Part shown: positions 56,478 to 64,000 of the stretch, in pieces
Layout: the number at the start of each line of letters is the position of its first letter
Numbering within the stretch: the first letter of the stretch is position 1
From: Cheilinus undulatus
Taxonomy: Eukaryota > Chordata > Actinopteri > Labriformes > Labridae
Direction of reading: 5' to 3'
Assembly (NCBI RefSeq): GCF_018320785.1
Contig: NC_054877.1
Coordinates: 26,580,329-26,644,328 of the forward strand
DNA length: 64,000 nucleotides
Program-made: the position numbers and the translations under genes
Notes under the pieces: model-generated
Told to the model about the DNA's origin: nothing
The model's database searches: none
What the model saw: the letters and a program-made list of their open reading frames with translations, nothing else

Positions 56478-59400
56478 TTAGATGGCCGTGTCCCAAAACA
56501 CAGTTTTGTGTGTGGGGTAAGGGGGAGGACGGATCTTTTTGGCCCCGCTGTTTTTCCCCCAGCCCGGGAGGACCGATGCGCTCTCTTGCTTGCACTGACT
56601 CCGTTCCTGGTGCCTGTCCTCGCTCCTGTCTGGAGGAGGAGGAGGCCGCTCCAAATACCTCTGCAGATGTGGGTGCTGTCTGGAGCGGATCTCCATGCAG
56701 AGGGTGCGCTTCCTCTCGATCTGTTCGAGCATAGTGGTGTCTCCACAGATCCATGGCATCTGAAACATCTGAGGGACAAAGATGATGCAAAAAATAAATA
56801 CAGATGGACTTCAAAGTAATTCCTCTATTTTAAGTACCCTTAACTTGATCTAAATTATTTTGCTACAACATGAGTAACATAAGACTTCATAGAAAACCCC
56901 TTTTCTTAACAAAATTACCTTTTTATTGGTAAAGTTAACAATGCGGATGGGCACACTGAACTAAACCACTTGGAAAGAAATGTTAGAATTCAGCTAGGCA
57001 ATGATATGCAGAAATATCATGGATGCCAGAAAAGAAAAAAGAAAAAATGAGACTACTTTAATGGAAAATATGTACATAATTGTGAAAAGAGGTAAAAATG
57101 TGTCATACACAGCCAAAAACAGCACAAATGGCTAAAAATTGGCAAAAAGAAGTGTCAAACAAGGGCAAAAACAGGCAAAAATAAGTGAAAAGCAACAAAA
57201 ATGGGTGAAAAGCCAGATATAAAAAAGGGATATACATGTCAAAAAAAGTTTAAACTGTGTAAATTGGCAAAACACCCTGTAGGTGGAAAGTAGCAAAAGA
57301 GTGGCAATAAAAGGTAAAAAAACGGCAAAGATGGGTTACATGTCACAAAAAGGAGCAAAAAAACATAAAAATTGGTTAAAAGTGGCAACACAGTGGCAAG
57401 ATTAGGGTGAAGAACAGCCAAATTTGGTTAGAAAATGCAAAAGCAGTTGAAAAAGTGTTGAAAAGGGTTTTAACTGTTAGCCAGGATGCTTGCACTAATT
57501 CTACACATCAACACTCATGCACTGATATCAATATATCCAGCTGAGGAAGGCCCATTCTCTGGGCTTTTCAGGGGGCCCAGCCAATTCTGTGGGCAGCCCT
57601 GCCCCTGTGGATGAAATCGTACCTTTAATCAGTTTGCTGCATATGTAATGGGATTTAAACCATCTCCTCCCTTCTTTTAACAGTCATACATTTCTCTCAC
57701 TAGGACTCTTTGCTTTGGGAAATTTTATAATAAAAGGCTACCCCTTCAGCATGCTGTTAATCTCTTCCTCTTCTAGTAGCAGTTAACAGACATTAAATAT
57801 GCGTAAAGATAGAGAGAAGGGATTCTTATGCTGATGTTTTTTCCTTTGTACCTCATCCAGAGGCATCAATTCCAAACTGTTTCATAACCAGATGAAAAGC
57901 CCTCACAGGGGCTTTAAGAGCATCATATTTTTAGTATTTTTGAGAGTTCAAAATTCCCAAATTTGGCAGCTCTGCCACATCATGATGGTGCTAAAATAGA
58001 CTTGTGAGTTTTGATTGACAGTAACCCAAAAACCTGCCATCCTTTATAAATCATAAATCTTTTTAAAATCTGGTTTACATACCAGGATGTCTTCACATAT
58101 TTCTAAATAAGCCAGCAGAGTAAGAGGAGCACTCTTAGTGTCTCTTAGGACCACTGTCACTCACTGGATCACTGTGGATCATTCTTAACTTTTAAATTCT
58201 TAATACCTTGAAAAACAAGCAATAAATGGAAATGAATGAGTGAAGAAATAGAATAATCACAAAATGATAATTTATGGGAAAAAAATACAAGTGCAACATG
58301 ATATGTAACATTGTAATCTCCATTATCTTGATTTCATGATGGTGTGAAGCAAAAATGGTAATTGAAGCTGAAACCTGATTAACTGCTACTTTTTGCTGCT
58401 TATATAAAGAAGCTTGCTGGAAACAACAATGTTTTAAAGGCTTTTTACAGGATAAATAAGGTAAGTCAAGAAAAATCAAGCCATTCTTTGTACCTGACTG
58501 TGTTGCGACTCTGCTGCTCTCCTTTTTGGAGTTCCCATAGGGGAGGGGTTTGCAGTCATAGAAGGTGAGCGGGCATACTTGGGTGCTGCTTTCACATCTA
58601 AAAAAAGACAGGAAAATTCTTGTATGATGTTTCATCAAATCAGAATTAAGAATGTATCAAATTCTTCTAAATGTCTGAGTATGACATAAAATTTGAGGTC
58701 TTAATCCTAACCATTTCCTGTCCCCGCTGTCATTGGTGGGCTCCCAGACGACCTCCCGTGGTGAGTAGGTGTGGTTGTGGATGAGTGCTGCCCTGATGTG
58801 CTGCCGTTCCTCTCTTGTGCTTTTGATTGGTCCACGCTGTAATTTGCTCTGTTGTCTCGCCTCGGAGTACCATCGGATCTGTATCCTCGCTCCTTGCCAT
58901 CACACCTGTACTCCATCGCAGACGGGCTCTTTGTGCTCTTTGAATCCTGTTCGGATCCATTCAGACTCCTGTCTTTGCTGTCCCGTCTCACTTCCAGTCC
59001 TGTTCTGCTCAGATCTTTACTGTCCTGCCTTGGTAGGGGAGGAGGGGCGTCTCCTCCATTGTGGCAGCTCCGATCTCTCCCATCATGCTTTGATTCAGAG
59101 CTGATTCTTTCTTTGCTGTTGCTGCTTCTGCCGTTTTCTTGTCTGGGAAGGATCTCAGGTGGCTGGTCTATCCTACCTTCATGTCTATATTCTACTCTCT
59201 CTTTGCTATCCTGTCGGGGCAACAAATCAGGACGCTGGTCTTTGCTATCGTGTCTATATTCTGCTCCTGCTCTGGCTCTTTCTTTGCTGTCTTGTCTGGG
59301 TAAAAGCTCAGGGGGCTTGTCTCTGCTTTCGTGCTTTGAGTCCACACCATTCCTGGCTCTCTCTTTGCTATCCTGTCGGGGTAAGAGCTCTGGTGGCTGA

Positions 59401-59911
59401 TCTATCATTCTACAGTCCAAACCGTTTCTCACCCTTTCCTTGCTGTCCTGTCTTGGTAACAGCTCAGGCGGCTGATCTAATAGTCTATCTCTTTCTTTGC
59501 TGTCCTGTCTCAGCAAAGGCTCCATTCCCTGCCCCCCGCTCCGATCTTTGCTATCTCTCCTCGGCATCAGATCACCATTGCTGATCCCTCTGTCCTTAGA
59601 GTCTCTTCTTATCAGTGGGATGGGCTCTGCACTGCTGCAGCCCTGGTCCCTGCTGTCCCTGCGAACAGGTGGTGCATCTACACTGCTACAAGTACGGTCT
59701 TTGCTGTTGCGTCTGTGGGACAGTTGCTCCGCATTGCTGCCGCTGCCTCTGTCTTTGTCTTTGTCCCGGTCTCTGTCTTTTTCTCTGTCCCTGCGATGAG
59801 AGGAGTCTTTGCTGTGGCGATCCTTTGAGTCTCTCTTTGACTCCTTGCTATGACTGTGCCTCTCCTTGCCTTCACGCTTGGACTCGCTGTGAGACTTGCT
59901 TTTGGACTCAG
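56478..59911 (-). CDS. nyap2: NYAP2-like PI3K adapter, last three exons (5' part outside window)
   Basis: Three exons join in phase: 59911-58712 (1200 nt), 58597-58494 (104 nt) and 56768-56478 (stop at 56480-56478), giving about 530 residues. The C-terminus is diagnostic: GDTTMLEQIERKRTLCMEI, then CKQES, then GAKK and PPPYPTHKTVFWDTAI. It corresponds to the conserved tail of NYAP2, as I remember it (TMLEMIEKKR and PPPYSKQQTVFWDTAI). NYAP proteins are neuronal phosphotyrosine adapters that bind PI3K and the WAVE1 complex and affect neurite growth; the tyrosine motif region must lie to the right of the window. DTAI resembles a class I PDZ-binding end. The large exon carries an unusual charged repeat, described separately. 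Position and orientation relative to col4a4 agree with human 2q36, favouring nyap2 over nyap1 or myo16. The exon-1200 donor (gttagg) is weak but in phase. Confidence 0.75.
56769..58493 (-). other. nyap2 last intron
   Basis: 1.7 kb. It contains an A-rich degenerate array at 57085-57470; the rest shows no exon or element I can name. Confidence 0.5.
57085..57470 (+). repeat. A-rich degenerate minisatellite
   Basis: About 20 loosely spaced copies of ggcaaaaa, agcaaaaa or tgaaaag motifs, with spacing of roughly 10-25 bp and few pyrimidine runs. On the nyap2 transcript it is a long pyrimidine-rich tract. Confidence 0.6.
58712..59911 (-). repeat. nyap2: In-frame coding minisatellite in nyap2 (RRDSKDR / PPELLPRQDSKER units)
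   Basis: The exon starts with about 60 residues rich in Lys, Ser, Arg and Asp (SKSHSESKREGKERHSHS, then REKDRDRDKDKDR), followed by about 14 spaced copies of R-[RQ]-[DN]-S-[KR]-[DE]-R. Five or six of them form a longer unit of 22-25 residues with the core PPELLPRQDSKER. The copies differ at many codons, so the expansion is not recent as a whole. The opposite strand is open for up to 182 codons, a by-product of this composition. The tail of the exon (SKAQERNGSTSG) resumes a normal Ser/Thr/Pro-rich composition. Confidence 0.8.
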
Positions 59912-62900
59912 CTGTAAGAAAAACAAATAAATAGATAAATGAAATCATAAACACTGGTACATGGTGGTACATGGTGGAAAAAGCATTGATACTGGTTATA
60001 AAAGGATTAGAGGTGCATGATGTCATCGGCGTAATAGTATCACCAGATCCATCCATCCATCATCTACACCGCTTATCCCGCCTGAGGTCATGGGGGGCTG
60101 GAGCCAATTCTAGCCGTCACTGGGCAAAAGGTGGGGTACACCCTGGAATGACTGCCTATCAGTTACAGAGCTGACATGCTGAGACTAATAAGCGGTCGTA
60201 ATCACGCTTACAACTTAAACTTTACACCTTTACATCTTAAACTTTAAGGAGTGCTCTGAGGGTTTAGGTCTGTGATACAGGAAGTTCAAGAATGTGTTTT
60301 TGTTGTCATTTTAGGCACTTTATCAGGGTTATTTAAACCAGTTTTGGGAAACTGACAGAGCCACGAGGCCCTCTTCCTCACTAAACGAGGCTTGCATGTA
60401 AATTTAAAATGTCAAGAAATAGTAAACATGAAGAAAACATGAGAAAATCTGCCATGACAACTTAGATAGAAATAATAGAAACCTTTCTATGATTGTCTTT
60501 AATTTTTAGCAGTTCTTCACAAGAAATTTGAAAAATTATTGACTGTAATTGTTGCTGATAAAACTGCTATATGCATAATTAAATGAACATGTATAAAAGA
60601 AAAATATGGAAGTCAAATATAATAAAATTATCAGTAAATATTATGTGCAATCTACTGGAAAAGCAGCTTGAATTCTGTGTTAAGCTCTTTAGATTAAGCA
60701 TTACTATTTGAGTTTAAAAATCTATTGTTGGTTTACTGCTGTGATGAAGTGATATATTTGTAATTTTCATCAAATTATAGGTTGTTATCTTCATTAATTT
60801 AAGACAATCCTGCAGTTTCTTAAATGTTAACCCTTCGTCTCAGAGAATCAAATTTGTGTGGCCCTTTAGTAAACAGAGTTACCCATCTCTAGATTTACCA
60901 AACCACACTGCAAACCTTTTGTTAAATTAGGATAATTATTTTCAGTTTGAAAGTTCAGGTTTCTGTAAAAAGAGCAACTTTTTATCTAGAGTGTATAAAT
61001 CAGGCCTAAAGAAGCTGAAGAATGTCAACATTTAAGGATATGGATAAAAAATCAGTATCATGTGTTCATATAAGTATAAATATGAAGGAAATATCTGAAT
61101 ATTAAATTTCATACAGCTGATTTGAGAAAACATGAAAGGTAATTCTTATTGTACTTGATGGCTGCAGTGCCTTCATATATCCTCTAGGTGTCGCTCAGTA
61201 CCAACAGAGGCAGCTGTCAGGAGACTGCAGTCAGATGAGTCGATCTGTGGGCTCACATGTATTAGATTAGAGTTTATTGTTGCAAATAATGCACACATTA
61301 ATGACCATTTAGGATCTCTTCATTCTTCTCACACTGCACATTTTATTAGTTACATTTTCACTCTACTTTACTTTCATTTTTTGTAAGTTTACCATAAAGG
61401 CATGGTTCAAAATTATCAAACATATTTGCTTTCTTACCTTTTTTGTATTTAAATTGGCAGCTAATAAATCCACAAACATTGTTTTTAAGCTGAATGGTTT
61501 CAAACTTGTATTTTTCAATCTGTATGCATAGGAACTGTATGTATGTCACCCATTTCAGTCCCCATATAGACATTAAGGAACATCTCTATATCCATATAAA
61601 TGTATGTGCGTGATTGATTTGTAAGTAGGCGGTTTCTATATATGGTTACTATATGGGCTTTAACATATATAAACCATACACAAGCATCTCTGGTCATCCC
61701 TATCCCTTGTCATACCATGCGTCCCTTGTCATGCCATGCGTCATACATAGCTTTCCAGTGTGTGCATGCATGTATGAGTGGGAGCGTGGCGATTAACCAG
61801 TTGGTAAATGGGTCAGACGAGCTGTTGCTGCCTCCATCGCCTCAGTGAAAAAATTAACCTTCATTTATCGTGTTAGGTTTGTGTGTTCTTTACACCGTGT
61901 GTGTGCATGTACCCAGTCACACACAACCTGTCAGTCCTGCAGCCCCATGTGATGCATGTGGCGTACACAGGTGTTAGATTAAAAGGGCCCAGCCTCGATG
62001 TATAGAAAGCATATGCAAGCTGTTTACAAGCCATATGGGGCTTTGGAACAAAATGCAGTCAAATGGCTCATTGGTAAGACATCGCATTGGTTTCATGGCA
62101 CCTGAATGCATCCTTTGATAATCTAACCATACCTTAATGCAAGCAAGTAATGCAGCCTGTACTGCATATGGAAGATATTGCATACAACAAACATGCACCA
62201 GTTTGCACATGCATCCACCAATTGGAGCATATACTGTGTATTTCAGTGCAGTCAAAACAGGAAGAAATTAAAGAAAATGTCTCAGCTTCCACTATCTCCA
62301 TCAGCACAGTGATACAGCTTCCTGATTGGCTTAATCATGAATCAAGTATGTGCTGATTGGACAGAAAAGAGACTCTGAAATCCTCTGATCAGGTGTAGAT
62401 TTGAGTTCAGAGCTGTAGCTTTTCGCCATCAGGAGCTCACTGCTTGGCTGTAAACTGGCGTGCCCTGAGCTGTGATTGGCTGCATTACTCATGGGGAGGG
62501 AAGCTGCAAATAAGAAACATGGATTTCAGCTCCTTCCACTGTTGCTATGTTGGAGTTGCTAAGAGCGTTGAGTAAGGACAAAAGTGTGGACTCTTTTGAA
62601 CTGTTCTTTAATTTATGATTTATACATGAATGTGCTGTGTGAATTCAAGTACATTTAGAGAATTTAGCGAGGAACTTCCATGGGATTTCTTTCTTTTTGT
62701 CACATTTTACAGATCTTGACTAAGGGTCACACTTTAGGTTAAGCCTTACTGTAAATGATTAAATGCTCAATATTATTTATTAGAGACTGTTTTTAAATTA
62801 TAGATAACATGCTGCTACTTAAACTACACAAACCTTCATGCATAAATAAAACATTTATGGTTTAATGCCTGCACTCAGCCATCTTTTATTCATCTACCTT

Positions 62901-64000
62901 ACATTAGACGTCAATGAGGTTTAACTTAGCTATTTTCTAGAAAAAGAGTAGGGAATGATGTGGGAAGGAACCACAGACCAGTTTAGGAACAACGTTCACT
63001 GTGCATGGGGTAGGAAACTGTCTAATGATGGCAGCGTTTGTGATTCAGTGTTTTTTTAAATACTTTTGGTAAACTGAGGGCAACTTTCCAACGTTTGATA
63101 ATAAGCATTTCCTGGTTTTCCTTCACAGCCACATTTATTTTGGCGGGCTCTCGAGAGTGGCGTGGCTATCTGTGTTTACACACGATGTTTACATATTTAA
63201 AAAGTAATGCTGCCTGATGGCCTAATGCCATGAGTAGGTTTGACGGACCTGATGCCCGCTTTAGTCTCTAATCCCCTCAGATTAAATCATACGATCTCTA
63301 TCAGACTTGGCTCACTGGGTCTAGATTAAAAAACTGGGAGGTCTCAGAGAGTGCCACAAACACCGCTCATACTACTGTGAAAGTGATGCTTTCTCTGCAC
63401 AGCCTCCTAATTATACAGGTTTAAAAGCATGGTAAAACCAAAACAGGGATAATGACACTATCAAGGAAGTTTTTTGTTTATTTCAGAAAGAATCCAGCCA
63501 AGGCTTTTAGACTGATCTTGCTGTCAATTAACTGTCTGAGTTGTAACTCCTACCTGGAAAAACTCAAATCTAAGCAAGTGTTTTTGTCGAGTTTCTATTC
63601 CAAATATCTTGTTAGTTCTATTTTAAGCCACACTCACATGACAAGTCCAGATGAAAATCTTATTTCAAGCTTTAAAAAGTGGAAATCAAGGCCTGAATGT
63701 TTGTAACAGGTAAAAATATCAGCCAATGGGCTGAGCTATTTTTACATGAGAGACTTAAAATGAGATGAACTATCTACATGAGTAAGTAAATCTCATTTCG
63801 AGACGCTTTACAAGTAAAATTCTGGCCACATTGGCAATTTTTAATTATTGCAAGCAATGTTTGAACTCTCCTATTGACCTTGTATCTTAAAATAAGATGA
63901 TGTCAAGTGAATGTGTTTTAATTTCGATATTTTCAACAGATAAACAATGGTGGATTTGAGACTTAGTGTGTTTTAATGTTTGATATTCTGAGATATTTTC
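59912..64000 (-). other. nyap2 intron running off the window
   Basis: 4.1 kb upstream of the repeat-bearing exon. A tail-like sequence near 60048-60165 (gatccatccatccatcatct, then ggggggctggagcc) is the reverse-orientation relative of the piece at 5684-5810. No further nyap2 exon or other gene is seen. Confidence 0.5.

Noticed and set aside
58192..58638. 148-codon minus-strand ORF
   Set aside because: It overlaps the 104-nt nyap2 exon in a different frame and runs into the intron. The phase-correct reading (VKAAPKYARSPS) joins both neighbours, this one does not.
58852..59400. 182-codon ORF on the plus strand (and neighbours of 141, 111 and 100 codons)
   Set aside because: It is antisense to the nyap2 repeat exon. 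The Leu/Ser/Cys-rich text is the complement of the DSKER repeat and has no splice or start context.
56478..59911. Assignment of the C-terminal tail to myo16 (the NYAP3-type gene near COL4A1)
   Set aside because: Near COL4A1 the adjacent collagen would be the odd-numbered chain type; here it is the even type, as at NYAP2-COL4A4. No myosin sequence is seen.

Overview
The window is vertebrate nuclear DNA and almost certainly from a teleost fish. It holds GT-AG split genes with short exons in short to medium introns, and a dense load of fish-type transposons: Tc1-like, small hAT-like elements with 8-bp target duplications, a tRNA-type SINE and an L1-like LINE fragment. No prokaryotic, organellar, CRISPR or viral feature was seen.

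Three genes are supported. (1) Positions 2139-18703, minus strand: the 5' part of a type IV collagen gene, best matched to col4a3. I can place 29 exons (about 726 codons) from the signal peptide and 7S cysteines through the first half of the triple helix; the rest, including NC1, lies off the left edge. (2) Positions 19080-51953, plus strand: a complete col4a4-like gene. 47 coding exons chain in a consistent phase to about 1668 residues: signal peptide, 7S, interrupted Gly-X-Y helix and a 12-cysteine NC1 domain. The two start codons are only 376 bp apart and divergent, the head-to-head layout of all COL4 pairs. (3) Positions 56478-59911, minus strand: the last three exons of a gene whose C-terminus matches the NYAP family, best nyap2. 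It converges on col4a4, the same relative orientation as human 2q36, but no irs1 or rhbdd1 is seen in the 4.5-kb gap.

The two collagen chains would be made together from a shared bidirectional promoter and, with an alpha5 chain encoded elsewhere, build the alpha3-alpha4-alpha5 basement-membrane network. The nyap2-like gene is a neuronal PI3K adapter unrelated in function; its link is positional.

The most unusual item is the 1200-nt penultimate-but-one nyap2 exon, which codes for a long charged repeat (RRDSKDR and PPELLPRQDSKER units) that I do not know from mammalian NYAP2. Other notable items are a 9-nt microexon and a GC-AG intron in col4a4, a 914-bp hAT-like element with a perfect 8-bp target duplication, an L1-like insertion nested in another repeat, and a tandem ~205-bp repeat with a relative 10 kb away. 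Family calls come from recognition of the sequences, not from a search.
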